Part shown: piece after piece, positions 7,653 through 15,128 of the stretch
Position numbering within the stretch: position 1 is the stretch's first letter
How the letters are laid out: each line of letters begins with the position of its first letter
NCBI GenBank assembly: GCA_027047745.1
Contig: JALTUB010000232.1
Span: 1-15,253 of the forward strand
DNA length: 15,253 nt
From: Sulfurimonas sp.
GTDB taxonomy: Bacteria; Campylobacterota; Campylobacteria; Campylobacterales; Sulfurimonadaceae
Direction of reading: 5' to 3'
Notes under the pieces: model-generated
Told to the model about the DNA's origin: nothing
Databases searched by the model: none
What the model saw: only the letters and a program-made list of their open reading frames with translations
Program-made: the position numbers and the translations under genes

Positions 7653-7849
7653 AAAGCTTGTAAAGCCTCGATAACTGCATCTAAGTTATCCATAGGAAGA
7701 TGGACTTTCCACTCTGGATTCTCGGCATCACCTTTTAAAGATATACCTATACTTGCAACAGTTGCACTATCTTTTCCGTATGGCTCATCTATCTTAGTTA
7801 CCGAAATAACACCTTTTTTTGTTCCACTTAATGCGATTGTTGTTGTCAT
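7646..7849 (-). CDS. Small conserved-looking protein of unknown function (67 aa)
   Basis: I cannot name this protein. Its 67 residues look well folded: an N-terminal beta-rich half (TTIALSGTKKGVISVTKID, then SIGISLKGDA), a WKVHLPM strand, and a C-terminal helix (NLDAVIEALQALK). This strand-rich sheet plus C-terminal helix, with the GISL motif, loosely recalls PC4-like single-stranded nucleic-acid-binding folds, but that is only a visual impression. No Cys, signal or membrane segment is present. AAAGGA precedes the ATG by 6 bases. It lies 31 bases after lpxD with no terminator between, so it is probably the last gene of the ilvB-ilvH-lpxD operon. Confidence 0.75.
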   Translation of the reverse strand: MTTTIALSGTKKGVISVTKIDEPYGKDSATVASIGISLKGDAENPEWKVHLPMDNLDAVIEALQALK

Positions 7850-7880
7850 CTAAAATCCTTTATAATTTATTTATGGTTTC

Positions 7881-8831
7881 TTACTTTAATAGTTTAGCAA
7901 TTTTAACCTGAAGTTTTAGCCATTTTCTATGATCCATCAAAGGAAATCCTGCAAAAGTTTTCCCACTCTCTTTGATATTGTTTGTAACACCACTTCTTGC
8001 AGCTAATGTAGTAAATGGTGCTATACTAAGATGTCCTGCTGTAGCTGATTGACCACCCATAACAACATTTCGCCCAAGTTTTGTTGAACCAGCAACGCCT
8101 GATTGAGATACCATAACACTATATTCACCTATCTCAGAGTTATGACCCACTTGAACAAGATTATCTATTCTCACACCTCTTTTTATCAAGGTACTTCCAA
8201 AAACAGCTCTGTCTATACTTGTGTTACTACCAATCTCTACATCATTTTCTATAACTACATTTCCATTTTGATAAATCTTAGTATGCTCACCTTTGGCATC
8301 AGTAGCAAATCCAAAACCATCAGAACCTATTACACTATTTGCATGAATAATACAATCACTTCCTACAAGACAATCCCTATATATAGTTACACTTGGATAG
8401 ATAATTGTATTGTCACCAATCACACAATTAGCACCAACATAAGAGTGTGCTAATATAGTACAGTTTTTTCCTACTTTAGCACCATTTGCTATTTCAGCCT
8501 TTGAAGAAACTTTACTTCCTTCACCAATGATAGCAACAGGCAAAGTATCATCTTCAATCATTGGTGCAAAATATTTGGATAGTTGTGCCATAGATAGATA
8601 AGAGTTATCAACAACTAAGGCAACAGAAGAACTTGGCAAAAACTTTACTAAATCCTCAGAGATAATAACAGCAGCAGCTTTTGTATCTTTTATATCTTTA
8701 ACATATTTTGCATTTGAAACAAAAGAAACTTCATGAGCATCTGCATCTTTTAAAGTATTCATACCAGTGATTTGTATATCTTTAGCGTTGAACTCTTTTT
8801 GTAAGATTGAAGCTATATAACTTAAAGTCAT
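7881..8831 (-). CDS. lpxD: UDP-3-O-acylglucosamine N-acyltransferase
   Basis: Adds the N-linked hydroxyacyl chain from acyl-ACP to UDP-3-O-acylglucosamine, the third step of lipid A synthesis, in the cytosol. Its 316 residues are slightly short of the usual 320-345. There is an N-terminal uridine-binding domain (about 1-95), then a hexapeptide-repeat left-handed beta-helix (about 100-290) with many [IV]Gxx turns (VIGDNTII, VIGSDGFGFA, EIGSNTSIDR), and a short C-terminal helix (HRKWLKLQVKIAKLLK). The catalytic base is H230 in NLVQVGHNSEIG. The gene starts 4 bases after ilvH, and ilvH-lpxD adjacency is what I remember in C. jejuni. Its ribosome site (AGAGAGATAA) is weak, suggesting coupling to ilvH translation. 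Confidence 0.95.
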   Translation of the reverse strand: MTLSYIASILQKEFNAKDIQITGMNTLKDADAHEVSFVSNAKYVKDIKDTKAAAVIISEDLVKFLPSSSVALVVDNSYLSMAQLSKYFAPMIEDDTLPVAIIGEGSKVSSKAEIANGAKVGKNCTILAHSYVGANCVIGDNTIIYPSVTIYRDCLVGSDCIIHANSVIGSDGFGFATDAKGEHTKIYQNGNVVIENDVEIGSNTSIDRAVFGSTLIKRGVRIDNLVQVGHNSEIGEYSVMVSQSGVAGSTKLGRNVVMGGQSATAGHLSIAPFTTLAARSGVTNNIKESGKTFAGFPLMDHRKWLKLQVKIAKLLK

Positions 8832-8835
8832 GAAC

Positions 8836-9321
8836 TTATCTCTCTAAAGCAACAGCACCACTTCGTACTATCTCTTTTGGGTTATAACGCTTTATTGATT
8901 TTAAAAAATTCTCAATCCTTGTTGATTCATCTGCAACCATAGCGATAACAACATTTTCTCCAACATTAACTATTTTTCCATTATATGCTCGACAAAGAGT
9001 ATCTATATCTGTAATATTTTCAGTTATAGGAAACTTAACAAGTGCCATCTCTTTTTCAACTATATCTGAGTGCTCATAAACACGAAGAACTGGTATAAGT
9101 TTATGCAACTGCTTAGTAATCTGCTCTATTACACGAACAGAACCAGCCGTAACTATAGTCAAACGAGAATATTTACTCTCTGGGATAGGTGCAACTGTTA
9201 ATGATGTGATGTTGTATCCACGACCAGAAAAAAGATTTGTGATACGAGATAAAACACTCGCTTCATTTACAACAATAACTGAAACTACTCTTCTTTCACT
9301 ATTATCACTGTTTGCAGTCAT
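8836..9321 (-). CDS. ilvH: Acetolactate synthase small (regulatory) subunit
   Basis: Regulatory partner of the large subunit IlvB; in this family it raises activity and confers valine feedback inhibition. Its 161 residues match the usual length. The N-terminal ACT domain is clear: RRVVSVIVVNEASVLSRITN, the GRGYNITSLTV turn, and SRLTIVT. The second, C-terminal domain includes YNGKIVNVGENVVIAMVADE and ends NPKEIVRSGAVALER, the standard IlvH tail. Its ATG overlaps the ilvB stop by one base (TAATG), which implies translational coupling and balanced subunit production. Confidence 0.96.
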   Translation of the reverse strand: MTANSDNSERRVVSVIVVNEASVLSRITNLFSGRGYNITSLTVAPIPESKYSRLTIVTAGSVRVIEQITKQLHKLIPVLRVYEHSDIVEKEMALVKFPITENITDIDTLCRAYNGKIVNVGENVVIAMVADESTRIENFLKSIKRYNPKEIVRSGAVALER

Positions 9322-11018
9322 TATTTTGTCTCCTTTTTCTCTAATAACATCATGTTAAACAGACTTCCACCTGATGGAACCATCGGCATAACATTTTCAA
9401 ATCTCTCTACTATTACTTCTATAAACGCAACTACATTTTTCTCTATGGCATCTTTAAGTGCTGCGTCAAACTCCTCTTTTGTCTTAACTCTATACCCTAT
9501 TCCACCAAAAGCTTCAGCAAGTTTTACAAAATCTGGTTGTACAGAAAGGTCTGTTTCACTATATCTTTTATCATAAAAAAGTGTTTGCCATTGACGAACC
9601 ATACCAAGAAAGTTATTATTTAAAATAATATTTACAACAGGTATCTTTCTCTCAACTGCTGTCATTAACTCTTGAACATTCATAAGGATTGAGCCATCAC
9701 CTGTGAAGTTAATACTAGTTTTATCAGGAGTTGCCACTTTAACACCTATAGCCGCTGGAAAACCAAAGCCCATTGTTCCAAGTCCACCTGAACTTATAAA
9801 CTGACGAGGACGATTAAATGGATAAAACTGAGCTGACCACATCTGGTGTTGACCAACATCTGTAGAGATATTTGCACTATCACCCAAAAGTTCACCGACA
9901 CGCTTTACAACCCACTGAGGTTTTAACCTATCTGAATCTTCATGAAATGTAAGAGGATGTAACTCATCAAAGTTTGATATAGTTTCTCTCCAAGACTCAT
10001 AATTATCAGGATCAATATGCTCAGAATGTTGCAACATATCTAAAACTACTTTTTTAACATCTCCAACTATAGGATAGTCTGCATTTACTAACTTAGAGAT
10101 AGATGCAGGGTCAATATCTACATGAATAACATCTGCATTTTTGGCAAACTCTGAGAGCTTACCAGTAACACGGTCATCAAATCTAGCACCAAGAGCAATA
10201 ACCAAATCAGTCTCACTCATAGCCATATTTGCAGCATAAGAGCCATGCATACCAAGCATAGAAATCAACAAATCATCATCATAAGAAAGCGTACCACGAG
10301 CCATAAAAGTCTCAACTGCTGGTATCTTAGTTTTATGAACTAAATCTCGTACTTCATAAGCTGCATTTGAGTTTATGATACCACCACCAAGATAAAAAAG
10401 AGGTCTTTTCGCTTTTGCTATAGCATCCATCGCTTTTTTGATTTGACGAGGGTTACCTTTTGTGTGTGGTTTATATGTTTCTAGCTCAACTTCAAAATCA
10501 TAGTTATATTCGGCTATCTGAGCAGTAACATCCTTAGGAATATCAACATGAACAGGACCAGGGCGACCACTACCTGCAATATGAAAAGCCTCTTTAAGTA
10601 CACGAGGAAGGTCTGCAGCATCTGTAACAAGATAGTTATGCTTGGTACAAGGACGGCTAATACCGATAGCATCAATCTCTTGAAACCCATCAGTACCAAT
10701 AAGGCTCATAGGAACTTGACCTGAGACAACAACTAAAGGAACAGAATCTATGTAAGCATCAGCAAGACCTGTAACTGCATTTGTAAAACCTGGACCTGAG
10801 GTAATCATAGCGACACCAACTTTTCCACTTGCTTTTGCATAACCTTCAGCAGCATGAACTGCTGCTTGTTCATGACGAGTTAATATATGTTGAAATCCAT
10901 CTTGTTTGTATATCTCATCATATACATTCATTATTGCTCCACCAGGGTAACCAAAAACAGTATCTACACCCTCAGCGATAAAAGCCTCTATGACCATCTG
11001 TGCACCAGTAATTTGCAT
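9321..11018 (-). CDS. ilvB: Acetolactate synthase large (catalytic) subunit
   Basis: ThDP/FAD enzyme joining pyruvate to pyruvate or 2-oxobutyrate, the first common step of valine, leucine and isoleucine synthesis. Its 565 residues are typical. It has the N-terminal ThDP pyrimidine domain with catalytic E50 in RHEQAAVHAAEGYA, a central FAD-type domain (ALGARFDDRVTGKL), and a C-terminal ThDP pyrophosphate domain with GDGSILMN at 440-447 continuing to NNNFLGMVRQW. The start ATG has GAGGAG 7-12 bases upstream. A -10 box lies about 40 bases before it, so it probably begins its own transcription unit despite following the WD40 gene by only 82 bases. No leader peptide or attenuator was seen in that gap. 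It feeds on 2-oxobutyrate from the ilvA product encoded upstream. Confidence 0.97.
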   Translation of the reverse strand: MQITGAQMVIEAFIAEGVDTVFGYPGGAIMNVYDEIYKQDGFQHILTRHEQAAVHAAEGYAKASGKVGVAMITSGPGFTNAVTGLADAYIDSVPLVVVSGQVPMSLIGTDGFQEIDAIGISRPCTKHNYLVTDAADLPRVLKEAFHIAGSGRPGPVHVDIPKDVTAQIAEYNYDFEVELETYKPHTKGNPRQIKKAMDAIAKAKRPLFYLGGGIINSNAAYEVRDLVHKTKIPAVETFMARGTLSYDDDLLISMLGMHGSYAANMAMSETDLVIALGARFDDRVTGKLSEFAKNADVIHVDIDPASISKLVNADYPIVGDVKKVVLDMLQHSEHIDPDNYESWRETISNFDELHPLTFHEDSDRLKPQWVVKRVGELLGDSANISTDVGQHQMWSAQFYPFNRPRQFISSGGLGTMGFGFPAAIGVKVATPDKTSINFTGDGSILMNVQELMTAVERKIPVVNIILNNNFLGMVRQWQTLFYDKRYSETDLSVQPDFVKLAEAFGGIGYRVKTKEEFDAALKDAIEKNVVAFIEVIVERFENVMPMVPSGGSLFNMMLLEKKETK

Positions 11019-11058
11019 AAAAAGTCTCCTCTAATAATTATTAATTTAAAATTGACTT

Positions 11059-11080
11059 ATTATAGGCAAAAATTGCTATA
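11059..11080 (-). promoter_or_regulatory. Probable ilvB promoter -10 with overlapping dyad
   Basis: On the minus strand TATAAT occupies 11064-11059, 40 bases before the ilvB ATG. Just upstream and overlapping it, 11061-11080 is an inverted repeat (plus strand TATAGGCAA/TTGCTATA, one unpaired G). A repressor binding the dyad would block the promoter. No -35 hexamer is apparent. The -10 is well supported by match and position; the operator role is inference. Confidence 0.5.
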
Positions 11081-11100
11081 TTTTAGGTTAAAAATAATAC

Positions 11101-13227
11101 CTAATCTAAAATAGAATCTACTATCATAGATGGACGCCACATACTTAAAGAGCCTTTTGTTAAGTGTTCTAATGATAATTTTGAATCTTTATATCTACTT
11201 TTAAAAATTTTATAAAAGTTTTCGATTTGGTCTTGTAATCCAAAAGAGAGCATATAGTTTTTAATACCGTTTTCTATATCTGCCTTATCTTTTTTAGCTC
11301 GTATTGCATTTTCTAGTTGTACCATATAGCACCATCCAAAAACAGTACCTATTGCAGCATATTTAGAGCTTATATTCATATACTTTTCAAGTGCTATTTT
11401 AACACCTTCAACATCTCCATTAACTGCTTTTTCATTTGCTAGATAAAGGTCATTGTTCCATATTTCTTGAAGTTTTTTCCCATCTTCAGTTTCAAGAAGT
11501 TCATCGGTCTCATCTAAAAGGTTATAAGACAATGCAATATCTTTTTCTTCTATCGCCGTAAAAAATTTTTGTCTGTTTTCAATATCTTGCATTAACTCTC
11601 TCACTTCTTCGGTAAAGTCAGTAAAATTATAAAGTATCCTTAACATTTTTATAGCAGCATGAGTATCACCATCTTTTATAAACTGATGAGACTTTATGTA
11701 AAGAGTATCTGCATAGTTCATGATTGTTTCGTACTCTGAAAATTCTTTTAAAAATGGGTGTTGTTTTATCAACTCAAAACAAATTTTAAAATTTTTTTGA
11801 CTGATAGCAACTCTAAAACGCTTATATATCTCACCTTGAGTTAAAAGTTCTTGTATAAGTTTTGTTTTTTCACTAAGACCTCTGTAAGGTGCTAATATCT
11901 GCTTTGCATTTTCTGCACCTTTTGGTTCTAAGGCATATTTTTGTGCTTGTAAAAATGCTTTTTTCCAATTTTTTTCAAGGGCTATATAGATAGAAGAGTT
12001 TTTATACATAGGATGCTGATTTGCCAAACCATAAGCCAATGCTAATTTTCCCTGCTTAGCAAGAGTTACAAACTTAGAATAATCTTCATACTCAAGCATT
12101 ATATTTTGCATGATATTATTTTTAGAAGGTATATTTTTAAAGTTTTTAAATATTGCTATTGCTGATTTTTTATCACCTTTTTGAAGATAAGATTTTGCAT
12201 TTTTTACAGTTGATTCCCAAATCTTCTCGTATAGTTCGTATGACTGTGTATGGATTAAAATTGGATTTGCTTCTGCTTCATGATAGATACCTTCAAAATC
12301 TTTTAGTTTTAAAAGTTCTGTAATTTTTTCTTCGCCTTCATATATTTTGAAAAAAGAAAGTTTTCCATCTTCGCTACCTATGATTAGGTTCTTTGTACTT
12401 GCATCAAAAGCCATAGAAGTTATCTCTGAAGAGAGTTTTATAAACTTCTTTGATAAAAGTTTATATGTACCCAAATCATATAAAACTACATATCCTAAAG
12501 CAGTACCGACAAAGAGAAATTTATTTTCATCATCAGACACTATTTGAGTAGGATCGTCATGAATATTATCAAGTCTTTTTATTAGTTTAGCTTCATGAAC
12601 ATCCCAAACAATAGCTGAAGCTTTTTTATCTACGCTAACAAGTCTGTCATAACCTAAGAAATGTAGCTTTACAATAGTACTTGAATGAGCTTTTAGTTTT
12701 GCTTTTGGAGTCATTGTAGATAGATTAAATAGAGAAATTTTTCTATCATAACTAGATGTAGCAACCCAGTTAGAATTTGAACTAAATACAATATCAGTAA
12801 CTGTATCAATATGTATAGGAAGTGTAAAAACTATTTTTTCCATTTTCATATCAACTACAAATGTTTTACCGTCATCTCCACAAGAGAACATATATCTATT
12901 TGAGCTATCTATACCAACGCAAGAAACTTCACCTTGATGCCTGCCAACTTTTGCTATGGCCTTTTTTGTTTTAGCATTATAAAGTCGCGATTCTTTCCCA
13001 TCACCACTTATGGTAACTATATATTCGGCATTATTACTAACATCAACCATGTCAGTTTTATATCTTAGATGATTAACACCAAGTTTAAATCCAGATTTCA
13101 AACTAAAGTCGTCAATATTAAAGTATCTAACAGTTGTTTCAGAATCAACAACGCATAAAGTGCCATCACTCAATATTTTAGTTAAAATAATCGGTTTTTT
13201 AATATTTAAAACTTTAATTGATTTCAT
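11101..13227 (-). CDS. WD40 beta-propeller protein with C-terminal helical repeats
   Basis: A 708-residue protein in two parts. Residues 1-300 are WD40-like blades: recognisable blade ends include YMFSCGDDGKTFVVD, WVATSSYDRKISLFN, RLVSVDKKASAIVWD and NLIIGSEDGKLSFFK, together enough for a roughly seven-bladed propeller. Residues 300-640 are helical and consist of four diverged tandem units of about 84 residues (see separate entry). There is no signal peptide and no transmembrane segment, so it is probably cytosolic. A propeller followed by an alpha-solenoid is a scaffold architecture best known from eukaryotic coat and trafficking proteins; in bacteria such proteins are mostly uncharacterised. 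It starts 5 bases after the ilvA stop, with AGGGA overlapping the ilvA end. No enzymatic motif is visible and the function is unknown. Confidence 0.85.
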   Translation of the reverse strand: MKSIKVLNIKKPIILTKILSDGTLCVVDSETTVRYFNIDDFSLKSGFKLGVNHLRYKTDMVDVSNNAEYIVTISGDGKESRLYNAKTKKAIAKVGRHQGEVSCVGIDSSNRYMFSCGDDGKTFVVDMKMEKIVFTLPIHIDTVTDIVFSSNSNWVATSSYDRKISLFNLSTMTPKAKLKAHSSTIVKLHFLGYDRLVSVDKKASAIVWDVHEAKLIKRLDNIHDDPTQIVSDDENKFLFVGTALGYVVLYDLGTYKLLSKKFIKLSSEITSMAFDASTKNLIIGSEDGKLSFFKIYEGEEKITELLKLKDFEGIYHEAEANPILIHTQSYELYEKIWESTVKNAKSYLQKGDKKSAIAIFKNFKNIPSKNNIMQNIMLEYEDYSKFVTLAKQGKLALAYGLANQHPMYKNSSIYIALEKNWKKAFLQAQKYALEPKGAENAKQILAPYRGLSEKTKLIQELLTQGEIYKRFRVAISQKNFKICFELIKQHPFLKEFSEYETIMNYADTLYIKSHQFIKDGDTHAAIKMLRILYNFTDFTEEVRELMQDIENRQKFFTAIEEKDIALSYNLLDETDELLETEDGKKLQEIWNNDLYLANEKAVNGDVEGVKIALEKYMNISSKYAAIGTVFGWCYMVQLENAIRAKKDKADIENGIKNYMLSFGLQDQIENFYKIFKSRYKDSKLSLEHLTKGSLSMWRPSMIVDSILD
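11314..12330 (-). repeat. Four tandem ~84-residue helical repeats within the WD40 protein
   Basis: Equivalent positions are I302, F386, F471 and F555, spaced 84, 85 and 84 residues. Unit starts are KITELLKLKDFEGIYHEAEA, SKFVTLAKQGKLALAYGLAN, KRFRVAISQKNFKICFELIK and QKFFTAIEEKDIALSYNLLD. Shared features are K-[FI]-x3-[IL]-x2-[KG]-[DNK] at the start, QHP or NP about 20 residues on, a Tyr/Trp pair around position 35-42 (YIALEKNW, YELYEKIW), A-x2-Y/F near position 47, then KGDxxxAI and a final helix. I found the alignment by eye. The DNA is too diverged to show as nucleotide repeats, so the duplication is old. Confidence 0.7.
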
Positions 13228-13232
13228 TTACA

Positions 13233-14435
13233 TTAATCCCTTATGTAGCCCTCATTTTTAAGTACGCTTCTTATTTCTTCTTGATGTTCTTCACTTTTAG
13301 TTTCCATATGTACTGTCACATTAGCATCGCCATAATCTAGTGAGATAGAAGTTCTATCGTAAGCTATATGCACTATATTTGCATTTAACTCTTTTAATAT
13401 CTCTGTAAAACGCATTAAAGAACCAGGTTTATCTACTAGTGTTACCGTTAGTTTCATTTTTCGACCAGATTTCAGAAGACCTTTCTCTATAATAACAGAT
13501 AAAAGTGTAACATCCATGTTTCCACCACTTAAAACAACTGCTACTTTTTTACCCTTCAATCGTTCTAACTTTCCATGAAGCAGTGCAGCTATACCAACAG
13601 CACCAGCACCTTCAACAACAAGTTTTTGTTTCTCTAGCAAAAACAAGATAGCACTCGCAATCTCTTCATCATCAACACTTATAATATCATCTACTAATTC
13701 TAAAGCGTGTTGAAGTGTTACACTAGATGTATCACGAACAGCTATACCATCGGCAATAGTTCTAACACTTGTAGTATCAACAGCTTTTTTTAAGTCATAC
13801 GAGTTCTTAAATGCAGGTGCACCAAGAGCGCTTATACCTATAACTTCTATATTTTTGTTGATACTTTTTATGGCACTTGCCATCCCAGAGATAAGTCCAC
13901 CACCACCAACAGGTACTAAAACTGCATCTATATCTTCACATTTCTCAAGTATTTCTAAAGCAACTGTTCCTTGCCCTGCTATTACTTCTTCATCTTCAAA
14001 TGGATGGACAAATGTAAGATGATTATCGTTTCCATATTTCACTGCGTAAGCATAAGCTTCATCATAGTTGCTACCACTTAAGATAACTTCTGCACCAAAA
14101 TGTTTAACACCATTTACTTTTGTCAAAGGTGTTGATTCTGGCATAACAATAACTGACTTTACTCCAAACTTAGAAGCAGAAAAAGCAACACCTTGTGCAT
14201 GATTTCCTGCACTTGCAGCAACAACTCCACAAGCTCTCTGCTCATCACTCAATGTTGCTATTTTATTATAAGCCCCACGAAGTTTAAATGCACCAGTATT
14301 TTGTAAATTTTCTTTTTTTAAAAACACTTCACATCCAGATATTTCACTTAAATATGGAGCATGTGAAAATGGTGTATCAACTATAACATCTTCAATGCGT
14401 TTTTTAGCATCTTGAATACTTTTTAAACTTATCAA
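13233..14435 (-). CDS. ilvA: Threonine ammonia-lyase (dehydratase) with C-terminal ACT domain
   Basis: PLP enzyme converting threonine to 2-oxobutyrate and ammonia, the committed step to isoleucine. It has 400 residues with the PLP lysine K51 in NTGAFKLRGAYNKI, a phosphate-binding VPVGGGGLISG loop, ASAGNHAQGVAFSA, and GAGAVGIAAL before the cofactor-proximal VVLSGGNMD. A single ACT domain (about 330-400; KLTVTLVDKPGSLMRFTEIL) ends the protein. This is the short one-ACT form, distinct from the long E. coli biosynthetic IlvA with two regulatory subdomains. With ilvB/ilvH nearby, a biosynthetic role is likely. The start is TTG, with AGGA about 10 bases upstream inside the preceding gene's end; the two genes are 2 bases apart. 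C. jejuni has the same ilvA/CoA-binding pairing in my memory. Confidence 0.94.
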   Translation of the reverse strand: MISLKSIQDAKKRIEDVIVDTPFSHAPYLSEISGCEVFLKKENLQNTGAFKLRGAYNKIATLSDEQRACGVVAASAGNHAQGVAFSASKFGVKSVIVMPESTPLTKVNGVKHFGAEVILSGSNYDEAYAYAVKYGNDNHLTFVHPFEDEEVIAGQGTVALEILEKCEDIDAVLVPVGGGGLISGMASAIKSINKNIEVIGISALGAPAFKNSYDLKKAVDTTSVRTIADGIAVRDTSSVTLQHALELVDDIISVDDEEIASAILFLLEKQKLVVEGAGAVGIAALLHGKLERLKGKKVAVVLSGGNMDVTLLSVIIEKGLLKSGRKMKLTVTLVDKPGSLMRFTEILKELNANIVHIAYDRTSISLDYGDANVTVHMETKSEEHQEEIRSVLKNEGYIRD

Positions 14436-14437
14436 TA

Positions 14438-14869
14438 TTAGTCCTGAATAGATTTATGGTCAACCATTGTACATTGATTTTGTACAACTTTCATCCCAGC
14501 ATCTTTTGCTTTTTGTGCTGCTTCATTATTTACTATACCTTTTTGAGCCCAAAATACTTTCACATCACCTCGAGCTATACATGCATCAGCAATCATATCA
14601 AGAGCCTTTGGTTTTCTAAAAATATCTACCATATCAACAGCAAATGGTATCTCAGCCAAAGAGTTATAAACTTTTTCCCCAAGAATCTCATCCCCTTTTG
14701 GATAAACAGGAACTATCTTATAACCTACGCTTTGTAAGTAGGTAGCAACTTTGTTACTATCTTTTGTAGCATCAGGAGACAAGCCTAAAATAGCTATCGT
14801 CTTCACACTATCAAAAATCTCTTTTACTTCATCCATATTTGAATTAACTGTTGGAAATTCGCACTCCAT
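14438..14869 (-). CDS. CoA-binding domain protein (YccU-like)
   Basis: A 143-residue Rossmann-fold protein of the CoA_binding_2 type. Landmarks are VKTIAILGLSPDATKDSNKVATYLQ (residues about 22-46, nucleotide-binding glycine loop), GYKIVPVYPKG, DMVDIFRKP, and KVFWAQKGIVNNEA near the end. The family resembles the N-terminal CoA-binding domain of succinyl-CoA synthetase but lacks the catalytic remainder. Its cellular role is not established. It is the first gene of the minus-strand block. AAAGGA precedes the ATG by 6 bases, and its stop is 2 bases before the TTG of ilvA, so the two are cotranscribed. The upstream 160 bases contain two inverted repeats and no obvious consensus promoter. Confidence 0.9.
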   Translation of the reverse strand: MECEFPTVNSNMDEVKEIFDSVKTIAILGLSPDATKDSNKVATYLQSVGYKIVPVYPKGDEILGEKVYNSLAEIPFAVDMVDIFRKPKALDMIADACIARGDVKVFWAQKGIVNNEAAQKAKDAGMKVVQNQCTMVDHKSIQD

Positions 14870-14903
14870 AATCGTCCTTTTTCATATTTAATCAAATCGT
14901 CTC

Positions 14904-14945
14904 AAACCTCCTAAATTTCCCTATATTAGGGAGTTATAGAGGTTT
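14904..14945 (+). terminator. Terminator-like imperfect hairpin
   Basis: AAACCTC (14904-14910) pairs with GAGGTTT (14939-14945), and inner CCCTA (14919-14923) with TAGGG (14927-14931) around a TAT loop. Nine of twelve bases between the arms also match. On the plus strand it is followed by TCTTTTGTTT, the layout of an intrinsic terminator reading rightward, although no gene on that strand precedes it nearby. On the minus strand it would sit in the leader of the CoA-binding gene without a T-run. It may instead be an operator or a remnant of an earlier neighbour. Confidence 0.4.
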
Positions 14946-14969
14946 TCTTTTGTTTCATACTTCATCAAG

Positions 14970-15003
14970 AAAAGTCCAATTTACTCATATCATTTGGACT
15001 TTT
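14970..15003. promoter_or_regulatory. Perfect 10-bp inverted repeat upstream of the integrase fragment
   Basis: AAAAGTCCAA (14970-14979) and TTGGACTTTT (14994-15003) are perfect inverted repeats separated by 14 bases. They end 29 bases before the ATG at 15033 and 7 bases before a possible -10, TAGAAT (15011-15016). The layout fits an operator or recombinase arm-binding site controlling the recombinase gene. It could also be a weak terminator hairpin reading either way. Function is inferred. Confidence 0.4.
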
Positions 15004-15032
15004 GCGGGACTAGAATCACAAGGAGCATCCTC

Positions 15033-15128
15033 ATGAAAACACTTTTAAAACGTATTCCTACCAACACAGCAGGTGTCTTTTATAAAGAGATTATATCCAA
15101 AAATAATAAAGTTGTTGATAAAATAGTC
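15033..15128 (+). pseudogene. Tyrosine recombinase (integrase) N-terminus, cut by an IS
   Basis: The ATG at 15033 follows a good AAGGAG (15020-15025) and opens a frame whose first 32 codons read MKTLLKRIPTNTAGVFYKEI then ISKNNKVVDKIV. I associate this N-terminus, especially IPTNTAGVFYKEI and VDK, with phage/island-type tyrosine recombinases of Campylobacterota. At codon 33 the sequence becomes the terminal repeat of the insertion sequence (GTAACTA from 15129), and the frame stops at 15147-15149 after six residues encoded by the element. The gene is therefore interrupted and its catalytic domain is missing here. The rest, if it exists, would lie beyond the IS. Identification rests on a short stretch and memory. 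Confidence 0.5.

Noticed and set aside
8103..8453. Plus-strand open frame of 116 codons inside lpxD
   Set aside because: It is antisense to the hexapeptide repeats; its Ile/Thr/Tyr-rich periodic composition is a by-product of the repeated codons on the other strand.
11083..11104. TTAGGT/ACCTAA stem after the WD40 gene as a terminator
   Set aside because: Only 6 pairs with a 10-base loop, and no T-run follows on the minus strand.
14456..14737. Plus-strand open frame of 93 codons opposite the CoA-binding gene
   Set aside because: It is antisense to a clear Rossmann-type gene, with no ribosome site and an implausible Cys/Ile/Tyr-rich composition.
14990..15030. A tRNA gene 3' end serving as an integrase attachment site
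   Set aside because: I looked on both strands for a T-arm (GGTTCGANTCC-like) and CCA end; GGGACTAGAATC and its complement do not fit the T-loop consensus or pair correctly.
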